Positions 1 to 10,320 of a stretch of 64,000 nt of DNA are shown piece by piece (positions within the stretch are counted from its first letter, which is position 1; the number at the start of each line of letters is the position of its first letter). The notes beneath the pieces are model-generated. The model was not told the DNA's origin. It was given only the letters and a program-made list of their open reading frames with translations, and did not search any database. The stretch spans positions 93,986,368 through 94,050,367 of the forward strand of contig NC_058337.1 of assembly GCF_905475395.1 (NCBI RefSeq). The letters are read 5' to 3'. The translations under genes were made by a program, and so were the position numbers. This DNA is from Chrysoperla carnea (taxonomy: Eukaryota; Arthropoda; Insecta; Neuroptera; Chrysopidae).

Positions 1-41
1 GCAAATCTAGTGTCGGCACTTTTTTTGAATAAGTGAAGCGT

Positions 42-76
42 TATGGAATGTAGAGGTAAAAGAGCACAATCTCTTA
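42..76 (+). repeat. Solo terminal repeat of a hAT-type MITE
   Basis: The sequence beginning TATGGAATGTAGAGG and running into AGAGCACAATCTC matches the terminal inverted repeat of the 200-bp element at 3336-3535. No opposite terminus was found nearby, so this is a fragment or a truncated copy. Confidence 0.55.
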
Positions 77-116
77 TAGCTGTTTGACTCAAAAAGAGTC
101 CACAAAATACATCAAA

Positions 117-699
117 ACAAGTGAAAACAAACAATTGACTGAGTTAATTGTTGAAATACCATGTATAGACAGTGTTGATGAAGCAATCGTTTGTTTTTTA
201 CGTCACGTGAATAAAAAAAGATATCCACTTTTAAATAGCTACACACACTGATATTCCCACACACTGATATTCCCATATTAATGCATACTATAAAATTTGC
301 ACCTAATAAGCGCCCTCGTGGGTAAACAGTGAAGTTTACAAAAAAAATTTTCAAACAAAAGTTGTTTATTTTTTTATAAAGAACATTTTTTACATTTAAA
401 CTTTTGTTCTATCTCTAACGGTTTACAAGATCCAATTGACCCATATTGCTCATTTACGAACTTGACCTCAGTTTTTAGGTCCTGAGTACGCTATAAAAAT
501 TTCATCTTGATATCTCTTTTCGTTTTTGAGTTATCGAGCCACAGACGGACGGACGGACGGACAACCGGAAATGGACTAATTAGGTGATTCTATGAAAACC
601 TATACCAAAATTTTTTTCGCAGCATGAATATTTTTAGGCGTTACAAACTTTGGACTAAACTTAATATACTATGTATATTTCATATATACATGGTATAAT
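117..699 (+). repeat. GGAC-core dispersed repeat, near full-length copy
   Basis: Copy of a family seen at least eight times in the window. It starts with ACAAGTGAAAACAAACAATT, has a (GGAC)n microsatellite at about 543-562 followed by AACCGGAAATGGACTAATTA, and ends ATATATACATGGTAT. The 12-mer ATACCATGTATA near the start is the reverse complement of TATACATGGTAT at the end, a subterminal inverted repeat. There is no coding capacity. Class unknown. Confidence 0.8.
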
Positions 700-1824
700 A
701 AGTGACTAGAATGACGCATGTGTAGCAAAAGGATGTTTGATGTGAACTTCACTACCCTTCTCTAATAACTTCTGCCAAGCAACTTAGAGAGGATGGGTCT
801 TCAGCTTCAATTCAGACATAATAACATAATTGTGCCTCAAATGTTAAACAGCTCTTGAACTCAGACTTGAGTATAGTGCATCAAAATGGTGCAAAAAGGC
901 GTGAAAACCCAAAGATTTTTCCAATTATTTGTCCTTAGTAATGCCTACTCATTTGATAACTTTTTTAATTGTTTCCTTAACAATAAATGCGCGGGGAATC
1001 AAACAAATTTTGCCACAAACTTAAAACTTTCTAGGACCACTATTACAACTTGGATTAAGAAGAATGTAAATTTTTCTTAAACAAGTTAACAGTTTATAAA
1101 AAGAGTAGATTTTTCGATAAATTAACTTTTTTACTAAAGTCTATTATATTTTCTCTGTCACTATGGGTACGATTTTTTTAAATATAGGTAAATTGTTGAT
1201 AAAACAGTTTGCTACAAATACAAGATAATCATTTATCGTAGTGTGACATCTAGTGAAAATCAATTGATACTATTATTTAAAACAATAATAATGGTACAAG
1301 TTGCGAACATTCAAAAATATTTTCAACTTTAATTTTTTAATTTTAATTTGAATTAAGACATTTTATGAGGGTATAACTCAGTAAATTTATGTATATGCAT
1401 ATTTAGGTTATTGTTATTATAAATTAGATTTTAAAAATTTCAAAAGAGAAACAAAACAATTCAGCTCTCAAATTATTTTGGAGGAAAAATTTGAAAGTGT
1501 TACAAAAATGAAGGAAGAAAAAGTGAGAAAGTAATCATCCAACATGTAAGGGATTTAATTTTTGAATATTAATTATAAATTTTAAAACAAAAGTTATTCA
1601 AAATATGTGTAGGTTTCTGTTGTGGCAAATTACAGTTTGTACACCATGACAAGTGTATATGTCAATTGAAAAATTTACACACGACTGTGTAGTTGACATT
1701 AAAATGCATTAAACGTTATATGAGTGAATGTTTACGGATTTTTTGCAAACGAGTGAATACAGCCATTTACTCTTTGTAGGTAGTTAATCGTAACCGTACA
1801 TTAAATGTTGAGTTGAACACCATC

Positions 1825-1840
1825 CCGTAGTCAGTTTGCA
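1825..1840 (+). promoter_or_regulatory. Possible initiator of the slowmo-like gene
   Basis: TCAGT at 1831-1835 matches the arthropod initiator consensus and lies about 100 bases before the start codon, giving a plausible 5' UTR. No TATA box stands at -30. This is inferred from the motif only. Confidence 0.3.
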
Positions 1841-1932
1841 TTAGTCAAGCATTGTGTTGTGAATACCTGTATATAAAATTTTTCATTCATCTCGAATTAA
1901 TATTTGGAATATTAGAATAAATTGAGAACAGC

Positions 1933-4900
1933 ATGAAGATTTGGACTTCGGAGCATACATTCAAGTGAGTTTAAAAATATTTATTTAGAAACCAAGAAGT
2001 AATTAAGTAACTAATAACCACATTTTTTTAGTCATCCTTGGGAAACGGTAGCACAAGCAGCCTGGAGGAAATATCCAAATCCAATGAATCCAGCTGTGAT
2101 TGGAACAGACGTTGTAGAAAGAAAAGTTGTTGATGGTATTTTACATACACATAGACTTGTCAGTTCGAAATGGGGTTTTCCTAGATGGGTTTCAGCTGTA
2201 AGTAAATATAATTTTGCTTGTACGAATTGCATTCTTTAACATTACTTTCATTCATAAATTTTGACATTTCGACGTTTCTCGAAAATAATATAACCTACTT
2301 TTTGAATTGATAAAAAGTTCATTCACTTTTGATTTAACTAATCGGCAAAATAAAGTTGTAGTAATATTTTACGCTTATCATAATTAATCGACTGCAATTT
2401 AATGTGAAAAAATCAATTAATTTCGAGGAAAAATATTGAAAAACTTTATAAAACAGTAACTCTATCTGTGAGTTCTAGCTCGAACTGTAAATTTAAAATT
2501 ATTATAATATTTTTAAAATTTCGAAATAGGTGTTAAATAAGAGATTTTGAAATAAATTGTATATATTTAGTTAACCATAGTTACTAATGATTAGGATTTA
2601 CTAAAGTATAAATTATGTAATCATAAATTTTGTGACACCACAGTCAACTTTTTAAATTTTTTTGGTAGATATAAGATAGTCGTCGCATCATGAGATAAGA
2701 AAGCACGTGTGTTGAGTCAATTTTAATCTCTATACTTGGAATTAAAATATTTCATTTGGCTCGGCTCTTGAACATACATTTTATTAGTGATTTGACATAA
2801 CCTCAAACGTGCCATTAAATTAAAACTTGTATTACAAGGTTAAAATTTTTCTTTAGTTAAATATTGCCAAATATTATTTTTTTGCAACCAAGGCAATCAT
2901 ATTTGCTATTATAATTAGATATAAGTTTTTATATAAAGTTTAAAATAGTGTGCCTATTGTGTTATCAAACCCATTTGCAAAAACAAAAAGTATATTAGAC
3001 TATTTCTTTTTGAATGAAAAGAATAATTTTGTTATTTGCAATTTTTGCAATAAACATTTTTCGATATAGTTAGAGAAGTTATATCTCTTGGTGATTTATT
3101 CTAACTTCGAAAATGGTTCAAATTCCTTATACAATCGGTGGTTATTGACACAAAAGGAAGATTATTTGTCTAGTTTGATCTTCTGTCATATTTGTTTCAT
3201 TACTTTTATAGGTCTTGCTTATAAAATATCTCATTTTACGAAAACAGTTAAAAGATATTAAAATTAAGCAATTGCAATTTAATTACCACTCTTAATGTTA
3301 TATTAGCTACAAGTTCATTAATCGAGTGACACAACTATGGAGGGTAGACCGAAGGAGCACAATCTTTAAATAAATAGATGCTGGTGTAGTGTAGGGTATA
3401 TGTGTATGTATATGTACGAACTGTATGTATATGTATGTATGGTCCTCTGGAACACCAATGCCATCTTAATTTAATGCAATTTTAGGGTCACTTTCTTAGC
3501 ACAGAGATTGTGCTCCTTTATCTCTACACTCCTTAGACACAACTTAGACGTATTGTCTAAATAAACCAATTCTGGTTTTGGGGCTAATCAAAAATTTAAA
3601 TTTTATGGTGTATTAAATGTAAGGGCCGATACAGTAGTTATATAATAGTAGTTATATTTATGCATAAGATTTAAAACATAAAAAAAACGAAGCTGTTTTG
3701 AATCTACTTGCCTTAAATTTTGAGTAAAATTAGTCTTACTCAAATATGATACAGAGACTGGCGGAATAATTGATAGAAGTGAACTAATTAAATCATTTCA
3801 TAACCCTACATTATATAACACACGCCAGGAAATCCACCTTTCTAGCCTAGGGTCGTAATGTAATATTTATGTGTTTTATTTCATTAAAAAATAATCTTAA
3901 AAATACCCTTATTAAAGATGAATACCTTCTAAAACTCCCCTGTCTAATATTTATTCACTTTTATTAATTAATTAGATTGCAATGCACAAGTTAATCATTT
4001 TTGACTTATTAATTCGAAATTTTATTTAATTGTTTTCAAACAACTATTTTAATTGTATATTAATAGAATGGAAAGCTTATTCAATATTCAATTAAATTTG
4101 AATCAGAAAATGTTTTGAAATAATCAATTATTTAAAATTACAAGTATTTAATAATATTTTTGTTATCAGATGACTCCGTATCAAATATTTTATTTATCAT
4201 TTTTCGTAATTTAGTATTAATTGCGGACCTTTTGTTTCTATGTATAGACTGCCTAGTCCAATAAAATAAAGATTTAAAGTACCATCAAAACGAAAGCATA
4301 GTTAAAAAATATTGAATTCTATTAAGGGGGTAGAAAAACACTAAAAACTACTCCCAAAATCATTTTTCTGAAAAAATCTCGAAAACATACGAAGATACAG
4401 AAAAAAGTTTTTAATACAAAATTTAGATATTAAAATTTTCTATAAAATCATTTCTGATCACTTTTGACGTATTTGTAATAGAAACCGAGATATTTGCACT
4501 AACGGTTTACAAGATAGGTTCTACGACCCAAAATCTAATCGACCTATGTTGTTCATTGACGAACTCTTTCTTGATTTATAATTTATAAAAAATAATGCAA
4601 GAACTGATTTTTCTATACAGGGTATTTTAATAATGAACTCGGTTCATTGTTTGTTTTCACTTCTTATTCATATTTTGACCTAGCCCTAGAGTATATAATA
4701 AATAACAATACATATACCTAACACAATATGTATAATCCGTTAACAAAGACCATAAATAAACCTCACTAAGTAGAAATATGAACCATTTAAAATTCTAGTT
4801 AAACCCTTAGTAAGTTAAAAACTCGATAACTCAACTTATTTAATATTCTCCTTGGTTTTTAACTTATCGAGATTCTACTGTATAAGGAGGTCGTTTAATG

Positions 4901-7900
4901 AACCATTTTGTTAATTAAACAAATTATTCATAATTGATATCAATATCATAATTGTTGCCATTTGAATTTTAGATTAAAAAAATAGAAATTTATTTGCTTA
5001 ATATTTCACAAGTATTTACTCTTCACCATAATTTTTGAATTTTGATCTATAAGATAAATTAAATTCCAATATAAACTAAATAAGTGATAAGGGCATATTC
5101 TTGATAACATAGAACTAAATCGATTTTTGTTTAAAGTTTATGGAAATACTATCAATCTAAGTGCTAAAGTGTGTCTGAATATTTGTTAATTTTATCACTG
5201 AAAAAAATCGCTAAACCGATTATAATTTAGAAGAGGCACAGTTCATGATTTTTGCAGATAAATAAAGCTTAATTTTTACCACCAAAAATCTCATTCATCT
5301 AATCATGACTTCAGATATGTTATAATTCTGCACAAATTTAGGTTTGGTTGATGAAAAGACCATTGCAAAAATCAAAGTAATTTTTTTCAATTTTATAAAG
5401 TTTAAGAAAAATTACCAAAAAATTCAAAGGGACAAATAATTTAGAAAAAGTTTCATTGGTTCAAATAATAAGAAAAGTGAAAATGATTAAAATGATGATT
5501 TTAACAGAAAAAATGAGTAATAAGTGTAAATTTTCAAGCCTACATAACTAGTATAGACATTTCATTACCATATTATTTACAAGCGAAGGTTGTAGTCAAT
5601 CTACGTCTTGTATTTTAATTGTAAAATGTTACTAAATTTGATGCTTATTTTTTCTATCAAATCAATATTTAATTTTTAATACCATCTCGGCCCGCAAAGA
5701 CCAAATTTGGTAGGTAATGACTAAGCCATTCAAGAATTTCTAGAAGTATAGCATATATATTTTGAGTATATAAAAGATGTTGGTTATTTTAAGAACGATA
5801 GCTTTCGACGATTGCTCCTTTAATTCCAACTCATATTGATCACTAATTCTTTAGAAGTCTAGATTTAGAGTAATGCATATACAGAGTTCGATTTCGACTC
5901 TGGATATGCACTGTTAGGCGTTTAAATTAAAATTAAAACGTTAACAATTATTGTAAACTAAAAAAAAACCGCTGTGTCCGACTAATTAAGGATGTGTGAG
6001 TACGGTAGTGGGGACACGAATTTAAACAAATATATATTTTCAATTTTGATGGTGAATTATGTTATAACTTGAGAATATAAGACGAAAAGTAAATATAAAA
6101 ATTTTCGATATCTGGAGTAATTTTCAAAATATCGAAAATTGAAAATTTTGTTTAACTATTTAGCTTTCGATATTTCGCAAACCAAGGCAGATATCGGAAA
6201 ATTTTTTTCTTATTTTTCGTCTACATTTATGAAGTTATAACAAAATTCATCATCAAAATTGAAAATAAGGTACAAATAATTTTAACCCTAAATCTAAAAT
6301 TGCCTTGGTGCTATTACTACCTTGAGTTGATAAATTTAAGCTACATTAAGCTGAAATCTCTTTTGGTTTTTGAGTTATCGTCTTTACGGACAAACGGAAA
6401 AGGACTAAGTGATTTTATGAACATATTTGGTCGAATCATCAATATTTTTAAGCGTTGCAAACTTGGGATTAAAATTTGTATACCTTTGATATATATTTCA
6501 TATATACAGGGTATAAAAATCAACGAAACCGTTGAAACAATAACAATGTTTTATTGAAATTAATTAAATAATAATTAACATATGTAAATAAAACGTGAGT
6601 CGCATAAATGATATGTATATCGAACAAAATACAAAACTGTTGCAGCAAATGACGAATGCAGGCAGGCACGAGACTGCTATTCCGTTTATAATTAGAATTG
6701 TTACCTCAGTTTACGTTATGTATAAAATACTCTATTATTTAAGACTATTGCTATTGTTGCTATTGATAATCGTATTAGAAACAATCACATGTAATATTAT
6801 TTTTAAATGAAAAAATTCTAATCAACTTTAACAATTTCTGTGACAACCTTGAAATCATGTAACTTATTTTGTTCAAATGCCAAACCAAATATTTTTGACT
6901 ATTATTAAATTTTGACTTCCCACTTAGAATTATTGTATTCAATTATTATTATGCTTAATTTCAAAAAAATTAACTATGAAATTTTTTTTGAATTGTTTGA
7001 ATAAATTTTTACACAATCAGCATTTTATAAGTGACCAATTTTTACTTAGCTTTATAATAGAGAAATTTATTTGAAAATTTTTGTTTTCAACGGGTCTCTG
7101 CCTTTAAAGGATCTTCTTTGATTCCAAAAATACGATATTATTAAACAAAAATCTGTTGTGTGGGGGAGCGGAGGTGTACTATAAAATCGCTCCCAAACGA
7201 ACAGTCTAACTTGGCACTTAGCTTTTTCTAAACCGGAGCAGGAACTTGATAGTGGCACAGTCTCTCTCCAAAAAACCTCCAATATAAAAATGGGTGAAAT
7301 TTTTTGTGAGGAAACATAAACCCTTTAATAAAATAAATTATCACTCTTTAGTAGTTATTAGCTAATAATTCTAATTGGTGTGACATAAAATTAAATATAG
7401 GAAACATATAAATAGAAAAGACAACTGACAATCGAGACATTCCTCTCTAATAATCTAACAGCTTTACACGGCGTGCTTTCTTCTCTGCAAAAGAATTTAT
7501 TAGCTCATCAAAGTCTGTTTCAAAAGCAATTTTATATTCAAAGGCTAGAACCTCGAGGCCAGATAAACGTTCCTGACTGTTGAACGCAGATTGGTTTTAT
7601 TATTTGGTATTATGCAGTATATTTTTAAAGATGTACTAACATTAGGAAACGCTTCTGGTAAATCATGCTTGCACAAAATTTCGACGACAAGCTCTTAAAT
7701 TACGGCAAGTTCTTGGCAAAAATTAATAACATTCAAATTTTTTGAATATTTTCGTACTAAATTGGCTCCATTTATCTGCAGATGTGTTCAAAATAAACTA
7801 ATCGTTTTTTCAAATACATTAAATAATGATTTCCGGAACAAGTACACAGGTTTGTACTCTCGAGATCCAGGGCTGATCCAAATGCCATGGAATAGTTGAT

Positions 7901-10320
7901 TGATTCCAACCGAAATTTTAGGAGGTGTATAATCTAATCTGGCAAAAATTTGGTTCTTATATCCAGTCTAGTTTGTCTACATTTTTATAATAAGCAGCCC
8001 TATTATTGTGATAAAATTTGCAGGCTTTTGAGGCGTTTATGAACAAATTTTTGACTGGCGTGAAACATTCTTTGATTAGCGTGAAACTTTATAATTTTTT
8101 TAAGAAATCTCTTAAATATTCATTGGTGGAAAAAAAAAATTTATTTAGAAAACCTTTTTTCCAGATCAGAATGGTTAAAGTTACAATTGAATTTCAATCA
8201 CTGTGACCATTTTACTCTATCGATTTGAAATTTGTATATGTTATAGATATTCATATTTTGCAACTTTTCTTTCATCATTTTTACCTGCCCTGGTACTATA
8301 GAAATTTTTCTTATTCCACTGTTCCTGGATGTGAAAAATGAAAATTGGGATAATTAATAGAATTTTCGAAAAATAAAAAGGGCAGATAGAATATGAATAC
8401 CTACAACATACCCAAATTTAAAATCGATAGAGTAAAGGGTATAATTGCAGTGCTTGAAATTCAATTCTAACTTTAACCATTCTTATCTAGAAAATTGCTT
8501 TTCTTAATAAATTTATTTTCCTCAAATGAATATTTAAGAGAATTCTTTAAAAAATTATAAAGTTTCACGTCAATCAAAGAATATTTCACCCCAGTCAAAA
8601 ATTTGTAATAACAGCAAAATAATTCTAATTACAATGCATCACAAATTCGTCATGAAACGATCAAAGTCCATTTTGACTATCTGAATAGCAGACTGATACG
8701 TATGTACATAGTAATTACGTACACATATTTATCTATAATAAACTACAATAACATTTTTTATTATGTATTTATAAAAAATAAGAGAAAAGTATTGAAATAA
8801 ATGATTTTGAAAGTCATTCAACTTTACATTTTATATTTAATATATGCACAGACCTTGCCTTTTAAAATATTTTCTTATTAATCGTAGTTTGGTAAATATA
8901 TAAAACATTGTCAAGGCTTCTTGAATTAAAAATGTTTTATTATTACAAGGTTGAATTGTGACTGATTTTATAGGAAATGTTTTACATACTTATTACAGTT
9001 CTTAACTACACTCGACATCAAATAAATCGTCCCTTTAAAAAAAATTCAATTGTGAAATTTTAAACATCTGTATCTGCGAGCAAAATGATCTTATTGACAG
9101 GATCTAAAACTTATTCAAATGCTTTAGGTTTTTAGTTTTCGACTACGAAGACCAAAATTTTGTTTATCAACTGCCATCGCTGCTAATCGAGCATTGGAAA
9201 GATGAGAAAAGTTGTATTAAAATTTTCTAAAAAGTTTGAAAGCTTACACATTGCTTTCCAACCAATACTTTCCTTTTATCATTAACGAAAATCATCATAT
9301 CCATATTTTACTGGAGGTTTCAAATACCTCCTTATCTCCGCAAAAGCGGTATATTTGGGGGTGATATATGGCGGCTGATTAAAAATCGTCGAAACCGTCG
9401 TATGAAATGATGATTTTTGTGGCTAACAGATGGGAAATGATTAACGGGTCACCATACTGTAACAAATGGTTTGACATTTTGTGTCAGTATCTAAAAGCCT
9501 ATGATAAAAACTATGTACAACAAAATAAATTAGCCTTGAATTTTTGAACATAAAAATTGTATAATCAATTTTTATTGATACAAATATATAAAACGTAAAA
9601 TTTAATTGAAAAATTGACAAGTGGAATTCGATTCACCAGTAATAATAATTTGAATAATTTCCCAATAGAATATTTACGTTCAAAAATATTATAGTTCACA
9701 TACTTTGTTATGTTTCCTTTTACAAGTGCCAAAATTATGCACGTCCTTCTAATTAATAATAATTGTACCCTAAACGTGTTAAAATTTTCCCATCGTAATA
9801 GTTTAATTATCTAATAAATTTTTTTCGTTATTTACAGATAATCGGTACTGCCAAAATATGTTATGCAAGTGAACGTAGTGAAGTGGATCCAAATGCTCGA
9901 CAAATGACATTAAAAACAATAAATTTAACATTTGGACGATTTATAGCTGTCGATGAAACAGTCAAATATTTACCACATCCAAACGATCCAAATAAAACAT
10001 TATTACGACAAGAAGCTGTTGTAACTGTTGAAGGTGTCCCATTAAATCATTACATGGAGGATTTATTAACGAATAAAATTTCATTAAATGCTGGAAAAGG
10101 TCGTCAAGCAATGGAATGGGTGATTTCAAAAATCAATTCAGAAGTAACAGAACTTGCAACGTCCGCTGTAAAAAGTACTGATGAAATATTAAATCAAACA
10201 AAAAAATCATTTGACGATATTACAACCAAAACTAAAAAATCATATGATGATATCTCTTCGAAAGCGAAAAAATCGTTCGATGATATTAATTCAATTAGAA
10301 CGAGTATACCAAAATTTTAA
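1933..10320 (+). CDS. slmo: Slowmo / PRELI-domain lipid-transfer protein (3 exons)
   Basis: Coding exons are 1933-1964, 2032-2197 and 9838-10320, with GT/AG introns and consistent phase, giving 226 residues. The protein opens MKIWTSEHTFNHPWETV, the hallmark PRELI/MSF1 start, and the PRELI domain fills about residues 1-170. Family members (Drosophila slowmo, human PRELID3A/B) work in the mitochondrial intermembrane space with the TRIAP1/Mdm35 partner and move phospholipids between membranes, phosphatidylserine for PRELID3B. After the domain, residues about 187-217 form three 11-residue repeats (TKKSFDDIT, TKKSYDDIS, AKKSFDDIN), discussed as a finding. Intron 1 is 67 nt and intron 2 is 7.6 kb and full of transposon remains. 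The start is chosen because the first exon gives the conserved N-terminus exactly. Family identity is very secure; the choice among slowmo-like paralogues is less so. Confidence 0.95.
3336..3535. mobile_element. hAT-type MITE, 200 bp, with 8-bp target duplication
   Basis: The ends are imperfect inverted repeats of about 30 bp (TATGGAGGGTAGACCGAAGG and the reverse of CTTTATCTCTACACTCCTTA, both continuing into GAGCACAATCT). The element is flanked by an exact 8-bp direct repeat GACACAAC at 3328-3335 and 3536-3543, the duplication length typical of hAT elements. The centre has a TATG/TATG-rich microsatellite at about 3397-3440. Non-coding. Confidence 0.8.
4495..4720 (+). repeat. GGAC-family repeat, degraded fragment
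   Basis: The segment AACGGTTTACAAGAT at 4500 followed by a diverged 'tacgaccc...gacctatg...' stretch, then TTGTTTGTTTTCACTTCTTA near 4650, are pieces of the GGAC-core family. They are rearranged relative to the longer copies and the microsatellite core is missing. Confidence 0.45.
4800..4880. mobile_element. Partial pogo/Tigger-like MITE
   Basis: The end TTATCGAGATTCTACTG followed by TA is identical to the right terminus of the element at 39590-39916. Only the right part is recognisable. Shared internal wording such as TTAACTTATCGAG supports the match. Confidence 0.55.
6020..6286. repeat. Foldback element with arms of about 85-100 bp
   Basis: The left arm (about 6020-6120) contains TATTTTCAATTTTGATGGTG, and the right arm (about 6187-6286) reads, on the other strand, TATTTTCAATTTTGATGATG. 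The arms continue in register through GTTATAACTT and a GACGAAAA motif with few mismatches. A second small inverted pair (ATCGAAAATTGAAAATTTTG) lies in the loop. It looks like a MITE or foldback; no target duplication was identified. Confidence 0.7.
6345..6517 (+). repeat. GGAC-family repeat, 3' fragment
   Basis: The right part of the family, from GAAATCTCTTTTGG through TTTTGAGTTATCG to ATATATACAGGGTATAAAAA. The GGAC microsatellite is reduced to one or two units. It contains an unbroken ATTTTTAAGCGTT, an empty version of the TTAA site that is occupied in the copy at 22792-23917. Confidence 0.7.
7447..7738 (-). pseudogene. hAT transposase C-terminal remnant
   Basis: Reading the minus strand down to a stop at 7447-7449 gives QERLSGLEVLAFEYKIAFET and then DFDELINSFAEKKARRVKLL. 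This matches the standard C-terminal end of ZMYM/TTF-type hAT transposases (pattern LRSTMSQERLxGLAxLxIE...DFDExIDDFAxKKARKV). Upstream, in another frame, are LCKHDLPEAFPNVSTSLKIY and NLRSTV. The usual ASAERSFSKLKLIK block between them is missing, and at least one frameshift and one stop are present. The remnant is inactive. Matching element ends were not located. Confidence 0.85.
8036..8612. repeat. Large foldback element, arms of about 230-260 bp
   Basis: The left arm begins near AACAAATTTTTGACTGG (8042) and the right arm, on the opposite strand, begins at the same motif near 8607. Both continue through TTCTTTGATT, CGTGAAACTTTATAATTTTT, CTTAAATATTCATT, AGAATGGTTAAAGTTA and CTCTATCGATTT in the same order. 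By eye the arms agree at roughly 80% or better, with a spacer of about 100 bp. A transcript would form a long hairpin. The 62-codon frame at 8018-8206 lies in the arm and has no family match I recognise. Confidence 0.85.

Larger units (their letters stand above)
1..1932. other. Upstream region of the slowmo-like gene
   Basis: This stretch holds a solo hAT-type terminal repeat (42-76) and a GGAC-family repeat copy (117-699), both listed separately. From about 700 to 1740 I see only AT-rich sequence without a supported gene; the small open frame at 886-1080 resembles nothing known. The last 200 bases probably contain the core promoter and 5' UTR of the downstream gene. Confidence 0.6.
2198..9837 (+). 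other. slmo: Intron 2 of the slowmo-like gene
   Basis: A 7.6 kb intron with a GTAAGT donor and a TTTACAG acceptor. It contains a 200-bp hAT MITE (3336-3535), fragments of the GGAC family (about 4495-4720 and 6345-6517), a pogo-like MITE end (about 4800-4880), two foldbacks (6020-6286 and 8036-8612) and a hAT transposase end (7447-7738). I see no host coding exon in the rest, which is AT-rich. Confidence 0.8.

Noticed and set aside
543-562. Regular GGAC units as part of a CRISPR-like or regulatory array
   Set aside because: It is a 4-bp microsatellite inside a dispersed repeat that recurs with variable unit number.
8018-8206. 62-codon open frame inside the large foldback
   Set aside because: It lies in a palindromic arm, has no family resemblance and is AT-driven.
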